Origin: Auanema rhodensis
Lineage: Eukaryota; Nematoda; Chromadorea; Rhabditida; Rhabditidae
Length of the DNA: 64,000 nucleotides
Assembly: GCA_964057225.1 (NCBI GenBank)
Contig: OZ059896.1
Location: forward strand, 23,370,501 to 23,434,500
Direction of reading: 5' to 3'
Each line of letters starts with the position of its first letter. Position 1 is the first letter of the stretch. The notes beneath the pieces were generated by a model that saw only the letters and a program-made list of their open reading frames with translations, had not been told where the DNA came from and made no database searches. A program made the translations under genes and the position numbers. Positions 12,101-26,400 of the stretch are shown piece after piece.

Positions 12101-15100
12101 GAGATGCGGTTTTCAAAATTAGATTCCCCATGTCCATATTAGTCTAAAAACAAATTTTTATTAATATTGGTTCATGGTAACCATGTCTTTGAAATTTACG
12201 TGAACTTTAATTTATGCTAATTAAATGTACACGTGATGTGCACTTGGTATGTAACTCGCTTCACGTGAAAGATAAAGAGATGCGGTTTTCAAAATTAGAT
12301 TCCCCATGTCCATATTAGTCTAAAAACAAATTTTTATTAATATTGGTTCATGGTAACCATGACTTTGAAATTTACGTGAACTTTAATTTATGCTAATTAA
12401 ATGTACACGTGATGTGCACTTGGTATGTAACTCGCTTCACGTGAAAGATAAAGAGATGCGGTTTTCAAAATTAGATTCCCCATGTCCATATTAGTCTAAA
12501 AACAAATTTTTATTAATATTGGTTCATGGTAACCATGACTTTGAAATTTACGTGAACTTTAATTTATGCTAATTAAATGTACACGTGATGTGCACTTGGT
12601 ATGTAACTCGCTTCACGTGAAAGATAAAGAGATGCGGTTTTCAAAATTAGATTCCCCATGTCCATATTAGTCTAAAAACAAATTTTTATTAATATTGGTT
12701 CATGGTAACCATGTCTTTGAAATTTACGTGAACTTTAATTTATGCTAATTAAATGTACACGTGATGTGCACTTGGTATGTAACTCGCTTCACGTGAAAGA
12801 TAAAGAGATGCGGTTTTCAAAATTAGATTCCCCATGTCCATATTAGTCTAAAAACAAATTTTTATTAATATTGGTTCATGGTAACCATGTCTTTGAAATT
12901 TACGTGAACTTTAATTTATGCTAATTAAATGTACACGTGATGTGCACTTGGTATGTAACTCGCTTCACGTGAAAGATAAAGAGATGCGGTTTTCAAAATT
13001 AGATTCCCCATGTCCATATTAGTCTAAAAACAAATTTTTATTAATATTGGTTCATGGTAACCATGTCTTTGAAATTTACGTGAACTTTAATTTATGCTAA
13101 TTAAATGTACACGTGATGTGCACTTGGTATGTAACCTGCTTCACGTGAAAGATAAAGAGATGCGGTTTTCAAAATTAGATTCCCCATGTCCATATTAGTC
13201 TAAAAACAAATTTTTATTAATATTGGTTCATGGTAACCATGTCTTTGAAATTTACGTGAACTTTAATTTATGCTAATTAAATGTACACGTGATGTGCACT
13301 TGGTATGTAACTCGCTTCACCTGAAAGATAAAGAAATGCGGTTTTCAAAATTAGATTCCCCATGTCCATATTAGACTAAAAACAAATTTTTATTGGTATT
13401 GGTTCATGGTAACCATGACTTTGAAATTTACGTGAACTTTAATTTATGCTAATTAAATGTACACGTGATGTGCACTTGGTATGTAACTCCCTTCACGTGA
13501 AAGATAAAGAGATGCGGTTTTCAAAATTAGATTCCCCATGTCCATATTAGTCTAAAAACAATTTTTTATTAATATTGGTTCATGGTAACCATGTCTTTGA
13601 AATTTACGTGAACTTTAATTTATGCTAATTAAATGTACACGTGATGTGCACTTGGTATGTAACTCGCTTCACGTAAAAGATAAAGAGATGCGGTCTTCAA
13701 AATTAGATTCCCCATGTCCATATTAGTCTAAAAACAAATTTTTATTGATATTGGTTCATGGTAACCATGATTTTGAAATTTACGTGAACTTTAATTTATG
13801 CTAATTAAATGTACACGTGATGTGCACTTGGTATGTAACTCGCTTCACGTGAAAGATAAAGAGATGCGGTTTTCAAAATTAGATTCCCCATGTCCATATT
13901 AGTCTAAAAACAAATTTTTATTAATATTGGTTCATGGTAACCATGTCTTTGAAATTTACGTGAACTTTAATTTATGCTAATTAAATGTACACGTGATGTG
14001 CACTTGGTATGTAACTCGCTTCACGTGAAAGATAAAGAGATGCGGTTTTCAAAATTAGATTCCCCATGTCCATATTAGTCTAAAAACAAATTTTTATTAA
14101 TATTGGTTCATGGTAACCATGTCTTTGAAATTTACGTGAACTTTAATTTATGCTAATTAAATGTACACGTGATGTGCACTTGGTATGTAACTCGCTTCAC
14201 GTGAAAGATAAAGAGATGCGGTTTTCAAAATTAGATTCCCCATGTCCATATTAGTCTAAAAACAAATTTTTATTAATATTGGTTCATGGTAACCATGTCT
14301 TTGAAATTTACGTGAACTTTAATTTATGCTAATTAAATGTACACGTGATGTGCACTTGGTATGTAACTCGCTTCACGTGAAAGATAAAGAGATGCGGTTT
14401 TCAAAATTAGATTCCCCATGTCCATATTAGTCTAAAAACAAATTTTTATTAATATTGGTTCATGGTAACCATGTCTTTGAAATTTACGTGAACTTTAATT
14501 TATGCTAATTAAATGTACACGTGATGTGCACTTGGTATGTAACTCGCTTCACGTGAAAGATAAAGAGATGCGGTTTTCAAAATTAGATTCCCCATGTCCA
14601 TATTAGTCTAAAAACAAATTTTTATTAATATTGGTTCATGGTAACCATGTCTTTGAAATTTACGTGAACTTTAATTTATGCTAATTAAATGTACACGTGA
14701 TGTGCACTTGGTATGTAACTCGCTTCACGTGAAAGATAAAGAGATGCGGTTTTCAAAATTAGATTCCCCATGTCCATATTAGTCTAAAAACAAATTTTTA
14801 TTAATATTGGTTCATGGTAACCATGTCTTTGAAATTTACGTGAACTTTAATTTATGCTAATTAAATGTACACGTGATGTGCACTTGGTATGTAACTCGCT
14901 TCACGTGAAAGATAAAGAGATGCGGTTTTCAAAATTAGATTCCCCATGTCCATATTAGTCTAAAAACAAATTTTTATTGATATTGATTCATGGTAACCAT
15001 GACTTTGAAATTTACGTGAACTTTAATTTATGCTAATTAAATGTACACGTGATGTGCACTTGGTATGTAACTCGCTTCACGTGAAAGATAAAGAGATGCG

Positions 15101-15312
15101 GTTTTCAAAATTAGATTCCCCATGTCCATATTAGTCTAAAAACAAATTTTTATTAATATTGGTTCATGGTAACCATGTCTTTGAAATTTACGTGAACTTT
15201 AATTTATGCTAATTAAATGTACACGTGATGTGCACTTGGTATGTAACTCGCTTCACGTGAAAGATAAAGAAATGCGGTTTTCAAAATTAGATTCCCCATG
15301 TCCATATTAGTA
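8801..15312 (+). repeat. 37-monomer segment, colinear with 33969-39776
   Basis: Monomers m51-m87 match m194-m226 with two missing dimers in the second copy. Shared barcodes are gtaaaag/gtcttc, attagttc, attgcttc, tcttaaaac, attagacta, a second attagttc/attgcttc pair, two adjacent A19/A42 monomers, cctgct, ggtattgg with ctccct, acaattttt, gattttg and attgattc. Offsets step from 143 to 141 to 139 monomers. The first extra dimer is m65-m66 (11265-11616); the second lies within the uniform run m80-m85. Confidence 0.88.
11265..11616 (+). repeat. Dimer present in unit 1, absent in unit 2
   Basis: Monomers m65 (tcttaaaac, A19/A42) and m66 (A19/T42) lie between a monomer matched by m207 and one matched by m208. 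They resemble m58-m59 (10033-10384), so they may have arisen by a local duplication, or been lost from the other copy. Confidence 0.7.
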
Positions 15313-18304
15313 TAAAAATAAATTTTTATTGATATTGGTTCATGGTAACCATGACTTTGAAATTTACGTGAACTTTAATTTATGCTAATTAAATGTACAC
15401 GTGATGTGCACTTGGTATGTAACTCGCTTCACGTGAAAGATAAAGAGATGCGGTTTTCAAAATTAGATTCCCCATGTCCATATTAGTCTAAAAACAAATT
15501 TTTATTAATATTGGTTCATGGTAACCATGTCTTTGAAATTTACGTGAACTTTAATTTATGCTAATTAAATGTACACGTGATGTGCACTTGGTATGTAACT
15601 CGCTTCACGTAAAAGATAAAGAGATGCGGTTTTCAAAATTAGATTCCCCATGTCCATATTAGTCTAAAAACAAATTTTTATTGATATTGGTTCATGGTAA
15701 CCATGATTTTGAAATTTACGTGAACTTTAATTTATGCTAATTAAATGTACACGTGATGTGCACTTGGTATGTAACTCGCTTCACGTGAAAGATAAAGAAA
15801 TGCGGTTTTCAAAATTAGATTCCCCATGTCCATTTTAGTCTAAAAACAAATTTTTATTGATATTGGTTCATGGTAACCATGACTTTGATATTTACGTGAA
15901 CTTTAATTTATGCTAATTAAATGTACACGTGATGTGCACTTGGTATGTAACTCGCTTCACGTGAAAGATAAAGAGATGCGGTTTTCAAAATTAGATTCCC
16001 CATGTCCATATTAGTCTAAAAACAAATTTTTGTTGATATTGGTGCATGGTAACCATGACTTTGAAATTTACGTGAACTTTAATTTATGCTAATTAAATGT
16101 ACACGTGATGTGCACTTGGTATGTAACTCGCTTCACGTAAAAGATAAAGAGATGCGGTTTTCAAAATTAGATTCCCCATGTCCATATTAGTCTAAAAACA
16201 AATTTTTATTGATATTGGTGCATGGTAACCATGACTTTGAAATTTACGTGAACTTTAATTTATGCTAATTAAATGTACACTTGATGTACACTTGGTATGT
16301 AACTCGCTTCACGTGAAAGATAAAGAGATGCGGTTTTCAAAATTAGATTCCCCATGTCCATATTAGTTTAAAAACAAATTTTTATTGATATTGGTGCATG
16401 GTAACCATGACTTTGAAATTTACGTGAACTTTAATTTATGCTAATTAAATGTACACGTGATGTGCACTTGGTATGTAACTCGCTTCACGTGAAAGATAAA
16501 GAGATGCGGTTTTCAAAATTAGATTTCCCATGTCCATATTAGTATAAAAATAAATTTTTATTGATATTGGTTCATGGTAACCATGACTTTGAAATTTACG
16601 TGAACTTTAATTTATGTTAATTAAATGTACACGTGATGTGCACTTGGTATGTAACTCGCTTCACGTGAAAGATAAAGAGATGCGGTTTTCAAAATTAGAT
16701 TCCCCATGTCCATATTAGTCTAAAAACAAATTTTTATTGATATTGGTTCATGGTAACCATGATTTTGAAATTTACGTGAACTTTAATTTATGCTAATTAA
16801 ATGTACACGTGATGTGCACTTGGTATGTAACTCGCTTCACGTGAAAGATAAAGAAATGCGGTTTTCAAAATTAGATTCCCCATGTCCATTTTAGTCTAAA
16901 AACAAATTTTTATTGATATTGGTTCATGGTAACCATGTCTTTGAAATTTTCGTGAACTTTAATTTATGCTAATTAAATGTACACATGATGTGCACTTGGT
17001 ATGTAACTCGCTTCATGTGAAAGATAAAGAGATGCGGTTTTCAAAATTAGATTCCCCATGTCCATATTAGTCTAAAAACAAATTTTTATTAATATTGGTT
17101 CATGGTAACCATGTCTTTGAAATTTACGTGAACTTTAATTTATGCTAATTAAATGTACACGTGATGTGCACTTGGTATGTAACTCGCTTCACGTGAAAGA
17201 TAAAGAGATGCGGTTTTCAAAATTAGATTCCCCATGTCCATATTAGTCTAAAAACAAATTTTTATTGATATTGGTTCATGGTAACCATGACCTTGAAATT
17301 TACGTGAACTTTAATTTATGCTAATTAAATGTAAACGTAATGTGAACTTGGTATGTAACTCGCTTCACGTGTAAGATAAAGAGATGCGGTTTTCAAAATT
17401 AGATTCCCCATGTCCATATTAGTCTAAAAACAAATTTTTATTGATATTGGTTCATGGTAACCATGTCTTTGAAATTTTCGTGAACTTTAATTTATGCTAA
17501 TTAAATGTACACATGATGTGCACTTGGTATGTAACTCGCTTCATGTGAAAGATAAAGAGATGCGGTTTTCAAAATTAGATTCCCCATGTCCATATTAGTC
17601 TAAAAACAAATTTTTATTAATATTGGTTCATGGTAACCATGTCTTTGAAATTTACGTGAACTTTAATTTATGCTAATTAAATGTACACGTGATGTGCACT
17701 TGGTATGTAACTCGCTTCACGTGAAAGATAAAGAGATGCGGTTTTCAAAATTAGATTCCCCATGTCCATATTAGTCTAAAAACAAATTTTTATTAATATT
17801 GGTTCATGGTAACCATGTCTTTGAAATTTACGTGAACTTTAATTTATGCTAATTAAATGTACACGTGATGTGCACTTGGTATGTAACTCGCTTCACGTGA
17901 AAGATAAAGAGATGCGGTTTTCAAAATTAGATTCCCCATGTCCATATTAGTCTAAAAACAAATTTTTATTGATATTGGTTCATGGTAAACATGACTTTGA
18001 AATTTACGTGAACTTTAATTTATGCTAATTAAATGTACACGTGATGTGCACTTGGTATGTAACTCGCTTCACGTGTAAGATAAAGAGATGCGGTTTTCAA
18101 AATTAGATTCCCCATGTCCATATTAGTCTAAAAACAAATTGTTATTGATATTGGTTCATGGTAACCATGTCTTTGAAATTTTCGTGAACTTTAATTTATG
18201 CTAATTAAATGTACACGTGATGTGCACTTGGTATGTAACTCGCTTCATGTGAAAGATAAAGAGATGCGGTTTTCAAAATTAGATTCCCCATGTCCATATT
18301 AGTC
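15313..18304 (+). repeat. 17-monomer variant-rich segment duplicated at 47697-50688
   Basis: Monomers m88-m104 match m272-m288 at exactly 184 monomers (32,384 bp). This is one of the most barcode-dense parts of the array: tataaaaata, gtaaaag, gatattt, ttgttgat with ggtgcatgg, acttgatgtac, agtttaaaa, agatttccc, acacatgatg with cttcatgtg (twice), gaccttg with gtaaacgtaatgtgaac, ggtaaacatg, and aattgttattg. Small private changes, such as tatgttaat at m95, postdate the duplication. Confidence 0.9.
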
Positions 18305-18656
18305 TAAAAACAAATTTTTATTAATATTGGTTCATGGTAACCATGTCTTTGAAATTTACGTGAACTTTAATTTATGCTAATTAAATGTACACGTGATGTG
18401 CTCTTGGTATGTAACTCGCTTCACGTGAAAGATAAAGAGATGCGGTTTTCAAAATTAGATTCCCCATGTCCATATTAGTCTAAAAACAAATTTTTATTAA
18501 TATTGGTTCATGGTAACCATGTCTTTGAAATTTACGTGAACTTTAATTTATGCTAATTAAATGTACACGTGATGTGCACTTGGTATGTAACTCGCTTCAC
18601 GTGAAAGAAAAAGAGATGCGGTTTTCAAAATTAGATTCCCCATGTCCATATTAGTC
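17953..18656 (+). repeat. Four-monomer barcode module, copy 2
   Basis: Monomers m103-m106 carry ggtaaacatg with gtgtaag, aattgttattg with ttttcgtg, tgctcttgg and gaaaaagag, matching 4577-5280 and 60545-61248. The ggtaaacatg change is absent from 4577, so this version is closer to 29041, 50337 and 60545. Confidence 0.87.
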
Positions 18657-19536
18657 TAAAAACAAATTTTTATTGATATTGGTTCATGGTAACCATGACT
18701 TTGAAATTTACGTGAACTTTAATTTATGCTAATTAAATGTACACGTGATGTGCACTTGGTATGTAACTCGCTTCACGTGAAAAATAAAGAGATGCGGTTT
18801 TCAAAATTAGATTCCCCATGTCCATATTAGTCTAAAAACAAATTTTTATTGATATTGGTTCATGGTAACCATGATTTTGAAATTTACGTGAACTTTAATT
18901 TATGCTAATTAAATGTACACGTGATGTGCACTTGGTATGTAACTCGCTTCACGTGAAAGATAAAGAGATGCGGTTTTCAAAATTAGATTCCCCATGTCCA
19001 TATTAGTCTAAAAACAAATTTTTATTAATATTGGTTCATGGTAACCATGACTTTGAAATTTACGTGAACTTTAATTTATGCTAATTAAATGTACACGTGA
19101 TGTGCACTTGGTATGTAACTCGCTTCACGTGAAAGATAAAGAGATGCGGTTTTCAAAATTAGATTCCCCATGTCCATATTAGTCTAAAAACAAATTTTTA
19201 TTAATATTGGTTCATGGTAACCATGTCTTTGAAATTTACGTGAACTTTAATTTATGCTAATTAAATGTACACGTGATGTGCACTTGGTATGTAACTCGCT
19301 TCACGTGAAAGATAAAGAGATGCGGTTTTCAAAATTAGATTCCCCATGTCCATATTAGTCTAAAAACAAATTTTTATTAATATTGGTTCATGGTAACCAT
19401 GTCTTTGAAATTTACGTGAACTTTAATTTATGCTAATTAAATGTACACGTGATGTGCACTTGGTATGTAACTCGCTTCACGTGAAAGATAAAGAGATGCG
19501 GTTTTCAAAATTAAATTCCCCATGTCCATATTAGTC
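18657..19536 (+). repeat. Monomers m107-m111 linking two barcode blocks
   Basis: The order G19/A42 (here with gaaaaataaag), gattttg, A19/A42, A19/T42, ttaaattcc is also seen, with small differences, after the same module at 5281, 50865 and 61249. It leads into the gtgtaag monomer at 19537. Confidence 0.78.
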
Positions 19537-22500
19537 TAAAAACAAATTTTTATTGATATTGGTTCATGGTAACCATGACTTTGAAATTTACGTGAACTTT
19601 AATTTATGCTAATTAAATGTACACGTGATGTGCACTTGGTATGTAACTCGCTTCACGTGTAAGATAAAGAGATGCGGTTTTCAAAATTAGATTCCCCATG
19701 TCCATATTAGTCTAAAAACAAATTTTTATTGATATTGGTTCATGGTAACCATGTCTTTGAAATTTTCGTGAACTTTAATTTATGCTAATTAAATGTACAC
19801 GTGATGTGCACTTGGTATGTAACTCGCTTCACGTGAAAGATAAAGAGATGCGGTTTTCAAAATTAGATTCCCCATGTCCATATTAGTCTAAAAACAAATT
19901 TTTATTGATATTGGTTCATGGTAACCATGACTTTGAAATTTACGTGAACTTTAATTTATGCTAATTAAATGTACACGTGATGTGCACTTGGTATGTAACT
20001 CGCTTCACGTGAAAGATAAAGAGATGCGGTTTTCAAAATTAGATTCCCCATGTCCATATTAGTCTAAAAACAAATTTTTATTGATATTGGTTCATGGTAA
20101 CCATGACTTTGAAATTTACGTGAACTTTAATTTATGCTAATTAAATGTACACGTGATGTGCACTTGGTATGTAACTCGCTTTACGTGAAAGATAAAGAGA
20201 TGCGGTTTTCAAAATTAGATTCCCCATGTCCATATTAGTCTAAAAACAAATTTTTATTAATATTGGTTCATGGTAACCATGTCTTTGAAATTTACGTGAA
20301 CTTTAATTTATGCTAATTAAATGTACACGTGATGTGCACTTGGTATGTAACTCGCTTCACGTGAAAGATAAAGAGATGCGGTTTTCAAAATTAGATTCTT
20401 CATGTCCATATTAGTCTAAAAACAAATTTTTATTAATATTGGTTCATGGTAACCATGTCTTTGAAATTTACGTGAACTTTAATTTATGCTAATTAAATGT
20501 ACACGTGATGTGCACTTGGTATGTAACTCGCTTCACGTGAAAGATAAAGAGATGCGGTTTTCAAAATTAGATTCCCCATGTCCATATTAGTCTAAAAACA
20601 AATTTTTATTAATATTGGTTCATGGTAACCATGTCTTTGAAATTTACGTGAACTTTAATTTATGCTAATTAAATGTACACGTGATGTGCACTTGGTATGT
20701 AACTCGCTTCACGTGAAAGATAAAGAGATGCGGTTTTCAAAATTAGATTCCCCATGTCCATATTAGTCTAAAAACAAATTTTTATTGATATTGGTTCATG
20801 GTAACCATGACTTTGAAATTTACGTGAACTTTAATTTATGCTAATTAAATGTACACGTGATGTGCACTTGGTATGTAACTCGCTTCACGTGAAAGATAAA
20901 GAGATGCGGTTTTCAAAATTAGATTCCCCATTTCCATATTAGTCTAAAAACAAATTTTTATTAATATTGGTTCATGGTAACCATGTCTTTGAAATTTACG
21001 TGAACTTTAATTTATGCTAATTAAATGTACACGTGATGTGCACTTGGTATGTAACTCGCTTCACGTGAAAGATAAAGAGATGCGGTTTTCAAAATTAGAT
21101 TCCCCATGTCCATATTAGTCTAAAAACAAATTTTTATTGATATTGGTTCATGGTAACCATGATTTTGAAATTTACGTGAACTTTAATTTATGCTAATTAA
21201 ATGTACACGTGATGTGCACTTGGTATGTAACTCGCTTCACGTGAAAGATAAAGAAATGCGGTTTTCAAAATTAGATTCCCCATGTCCATTTTAGTCTAAA
21301 AACAAATTTTTATTGATATTGGTTCATGGTAACCATGACTTTGAAATTTACGTGAACTTTAATTTATGCTAATTAAATGTACACGTGATGTGCACTTGGT
21401 ATGTAACTCGCTTCACGTGAAAGATAAAGAGATGCGGTTTTCAACATTAGATTCCCCATGTCCATATTAGTCTAAAAACAAATTTTTAATAATATTGGTT
21501 CATGGTAACCATGTCTTTGAAATTTACGTGAACTTTAATTTATGCTAATTAAATGTACACGTGATGTGCTCTTGGTATGTAACTCGCTTCACGTGAAAGA
21601 TAAAGAGATGCGGTTTTCAAAATTAGATTCCCCATGTCCATATTAGTCTAAAAACAAATTTTTATTGATATTGGTTCATGGTAACCATGACTTTGAAATT
21701 TACGTGAACTTTAATTTATGCTAATTAAATGTACACGTGATGTGCACTTGGTATGTAACTCGCTTCACGTGAAAGATAAAGAGATGCGGTTTTCAAAATT
21801 AGATTCCCCATGTCCATATTAGTCTAAAAACAAATTTTTATTAATATTGGTTCATGGTAACCATGTCTTTGAAATTTACGTGAACTTTAATTTATGCTAA
21901 TTAAATGTACACGTGATGTGCACTTGGTATGTAACTCGCTTCACGTGAAAGATAAAGAGATGCGGTTTTCAAAATTAGATTCCCCATGTCCATATTAGTC
22001 TAAAAACAAATTTTTATTAATATTGGTTCATGGTAACCATGTCTTTGAAATTTACGTGAACTTTAATTTATGCTAATTAAATGTACACGTGATGTGCACT
22101 TGGTATGTAACTCGCTTCACGTGAAAGATAAAGAGATGCGGTTTTCAAAATTAGATTCCCCATGTCCATATTAGTCTAAAAACAAATTTTTATTAATATT
22201 GGTTCATGGTAACCATGTCTTTGAAATTTACGTGGACTTTAATTTATGCTAATTAAATGTACACGTGATGTGCACTTGGTATGTAACTCGCTTCACGTGA
22301 AAGATAAAGAGATGCGGTTTTCAAAATTAAATTCCCCATGTCCATATTAGTCTAAAAACAAATTTTTATTGATATTGGTTCATGGTAACCATGACTTTGA
22401 AATTTACGTGAACTTTAATTTATGCTAATTAAATGTACACGTGATGTGCACTTGGTATGTAACTCGCTTCACGTGAAAGATAAAGAGATGCGGTTTTCAA

Positions 22501-23056
22501 AATTAGATTCCCCATCTCCATATTAGTCTAAAAACAAATTTTTATTAATATTGGTTCATGGTAACCATGTCTTTGAAATTTACGTGAACTTTAATTTATG
22601 CTAATTAAATGTACACGTGATGTGCACTTGGTATGTAACTCGCTTCACGTGAAAGATAAAGAGATGCGGTTTTCAAAATTAGATTCCCCATGTCCATATT
22701 AGTCTAAAAACAAATTTTTATTAATATTGGTTCATGGTAACCATGTCTTTGAAATTTACGTGGACTTTAATTTATGCTAATTAAATGTACACGTGATGTG
22801 CACTTGGTATGTAACTCGCTTCACGTGAAAGATAAAGAGATGCGGTTTTCAAAATTAAATTCCCCATGTCCATATTAGTCTAAAAACAAATTTTTATTGA
22901 TATTGGTTCATGGTAACCATGACTTTGAAATTTACGTGAACTTTAATTTATGCTAATTAAATGTACACGTGATGTGCACTTGGTATGTAACTCGCTTCAC
23001 GTGAAAGATAAAGAGATGCGGTTTTCAAAATTAGATTCCCCATCTCCATATTAGTC
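19537..23056 (+). repeat. 20-monomer block, first of a tandem pair
   Basis: Monomers m112-m131 begin with gtgtaag and ttttcgtg, then run through C118T, CC159-160TT, catttcc, the gattttg/aagaaatg/cattttag monomer, caacatt, tgctcttgg, cgtggac with ttaaattcc, and catctcc. The next block starts 3520 bp later with the same series. The final part contains a three-monomer duplication (528 bp), with cgtggac at 22234 and 22762. Confidence 0.9.
22177..23056 (+). repeat. Three-monomer tandem duplication (528 bp)
   Basis: Monomers m127-m129 (cgtggac with ttaaattcc; catctcc; plain) are followed by m130-m131, which repeat the first two. The second round is cut off where the next large block starts at 23057. 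This suggests the small duplication and the large one were produced by related crossover events. Confidence 0.83.
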
Positions 23057-26000
23057 TAAAAACAAATTTTTATTGATATTGGTTCATGGTAACTATGACT
23101 TTGAAATTTACGTGAACTTTAATTTATGCTAATTAAATGTACACGTGATGTGCACTTGGTATGTAACTCGCTTCACGTGTAAGATAAAGAGATGCGGTTT
23201 TCAAAATTAGATTCCCCATGTCCATATTAGTCTAAAAACAAATTTTTATTGATATTGGTTCATGGTAACCATGTCTTTGAAATTTTCGTGAACTTTAATT
23301 TATGCTAATTAAATGTACACGTGATGTGCACTTGGTATGTAACTCGCTTCACGTGAAAGATAAAGAGATGCGGTTTTCAAAATTAGATTCCCCATGTCCA
23401 TATTAGTCTAAAAACAAATTTTTATTGATATTGGTTCATGGTAACCATGACTTTGAAATTTACGTGAACTTTAATTTATGCTAATTAAATGTACACGTGA
23501 TGTGCACTTGGTATGTAACTCGCTTCACGTGAAAGATAAAGAGATGCGGTTTTCAAAATTAGATTCCCCATGTCCATATTAGTCTAAAAACAAATTTTTA
23601 TTGATATTGGTTCATGGTAACCATGACTTTGAAATTTACGTGAACTTTAATTTATGCTAATTAAATGTACACGTGATGTGCACTTGGTATGTAACTCGCT
23701 TTACGTGAAAGATAAAGAGATGCGGTTTTCAAAATTAGATTCCCCATGTCCATATTAGTCTAAAAACAAATTTTTATTAATATTGGTTCATGGTAACCAT
23801 GTCTTTGAAATTTACGTGAACTTTAATTTATGCTAATTAAATGTACACGTGATGTGCACTTGGTATGTAACTCGCTTCACGTGAAAGATAAAGAGATGCG
23901 GTTTTCAAAATTAGATTCTTCATGTCCATATTAGTCTAAAAACAAATTTTTATTAATATTGGTTCATGGTAACCATGTCTTTGAAATTTACGTGAACTTT
24001 AATTTATGCTAATTAAATGTACACGTGATGTGCACTTGGTATGTAACTCGCTTCACGTGAAAGATAAAGAGATGCGGTTTTCAAAATTAGATTCCCCATG
24101 TCCATATTAGTCTAAAAACAAATTTTTATTAATATTGGTTCATGGTAACCATGTCTTTGAAATTTACGTGAACTTTAATTTATGCTAATTAAATGTACAC
24201 GTGATGTGCACTTGGTATGTAACTCGCTTCACGTGAAAGATAAAGAGATGCGGTTTTCAAAATTAGATTCCCCATGTCCATATTAGTCTAAAAACAAATT
24301 TTTATTGATATTGGTTCATGGTAACCATGACTTTGAAATTTACGTGAACTTTAATTTATGCTAATTAAATGTACACGTGATGTGCACTTGGTATGTAACT
24401 CGCTTCACGTGAAAGATAAAGAGATGCGGTTTTCAAAATTAGATTCCCCATTTCCATATTAGTCTAAAAACAAATTTTTATTAATATTGGTTCATGGTAA
24501 CCATGTCTTTGAAATTTACGTGAACTTTAATTTATGCTAATTAAATGTACACGTGATGTGCACTTGGTATGTAACTCGCTTCACGTGAAAGATAAAGAGA
24601 TGCGGTTTTCAAAATTAGATTTCCCATGTCCATATTAGTCTAAAAACAAATTTTTATTGATATTGGTTCATGGTAACCATGATTTTGAAATTTACGTGAA
24701 CTTTAATTTATGCTAATTAAATGTACACGTGATGTGCACTTGGTATGTAACTCGCTTCACGTGAAAGATAAAGAAATGCGGTTTTCAAAATTAGATTCCC
24801 CATGTCCATTTTAGTCTAAAAACAAATTTTTATTGATATTGGTTCATGGTAACCATGACTTTGAAATTTACGTGAACTTTAATTTATGCTAATTAAATGT
24901 ACACGTGATGTGCACTTGGTATGTAACTCGCTTCACGTGAAAGATAAAGAGATGCGGTTTTCAACATTAGATTCCCCATGTCCATATTAGTCTAAAAACA
25001 AATTTTTAATAATATTGGTTCATGGTAACCATGTCTTTGAAATTTACGTGAACTTTAATTTATGCTAATTAAATGTACACGTGATGTGCTCTTGGTATGT
25101 AACTCGCTTCACGTGAAAGATAAAGAGATGCGGTTTTCAAAATTAGATTCCCCATGTCCATATTAGTCTAAAAACAAATTTTTATTGATATTGGTTCATG
25201 GTAACCATGACTTTGAAATTTACGTGAACTTTAATTTATGCTAATTAAATGTACACGTGATGTGCACTTGGTATGTAACTCGCTTCACGTGAAAGATAAA
25301 GAGATGCGGTTTTCAAAATTAGATTCCCCATGTCCATATTAGTCTAAAAACAAATTTTTATTAATATTGGTTCATGGTAACCATGTCTTTGAAATTTACG
25401 TGAACTTTAATTTATGCTAATTAAATGTACACGTGATGTGCACTTGGTATGTAACTCGCTTCACGTGAAAGATAAAGAGATGCGGTTTTCAAAATTAGAT
25501 TCCCCATGTCCATATTAGTCTAAAAACAAATTTTTATTAATATTGGTTCATGGTAACCATGTCTTTGAAATTTACGTGAACTTTAATTTATGCTAATTAA
25601 ATGTACACGTGATGTGCACTTGGTATGTAACTCGCTTCACGTGAAAGATAAAGAGATGCGGTTTTCAAAATTAGATTCCCCATGTCCATATTAGTCTAAA
25701 AACAAATTTTTATTAATATTGGTTCATGGTAACCATGTCTTTGAAATTTACGTGGACTTTAATTTATGCTAATTAAATGTACACGTGATGTGCACTTGGT
25801 ATGTAACTCGCTTCACGTGAAAGATAAAGAGATGCGGTTTTCAAAATTAAATTCCCCATGTCCATATTAGTCTAAAAACAAATTTTTATTGATATTGGTT
25901 CATGGTAACCATGACTTTGAAATTTACGTGAACTTTAATTTATGCTAATTAAATGTACACGTGATGTGCACTTGGTATGTAACTCGCTTCACGTGAAAGA

Positions 26001-26400
26001 TAAAGAGATGCGGTTTTCAAAATTAGATTCCCCATCTCCATATTAGTCTAAAAACAAATTTTTATTAATATTGGTTCATGGTAACCATGTCTTTGAAATT
26101 TACGTGAACTTTAATTTATGCTAATTAAATGTACACGTGATGTGCACTTGGTATGTAACTCGCTTCACGTGAAAGATAAAGAGATGCGGTTTTCAAAATT
26201 AGATTCCCCATGTCCATATTAGTCTAAAAACAAATTTTTATTAATATTGGTTCATGGTAACCATGTCTTTGAAATTTACGTGAACTTTAATTTATGCTAA
26301 TTAAATGTACACGTGATGTGCACTTGGTATGTAACTCGCTTCACGTAAAAGATAAAGAGATGCGGTCTTCAAAATTAGATTCCCCATGTCCATATTAGTC
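23057..26400 (+). repeat. Second block of the 20-monomer tandem pair
   Basis: Monomers m132-m149 align with m112-m129 at 3520 bp, including cgtggac (25754 against 22234). It lacks the three-monomer duplication and instead continues through a gtaaaag/gtcttc monomer into the attagttc monomer at 26401, the order also seen at 2641 and 33969. Private changes include aactatgac near 23094 and gatttcccatg near 24620. Confidence 0.88.
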
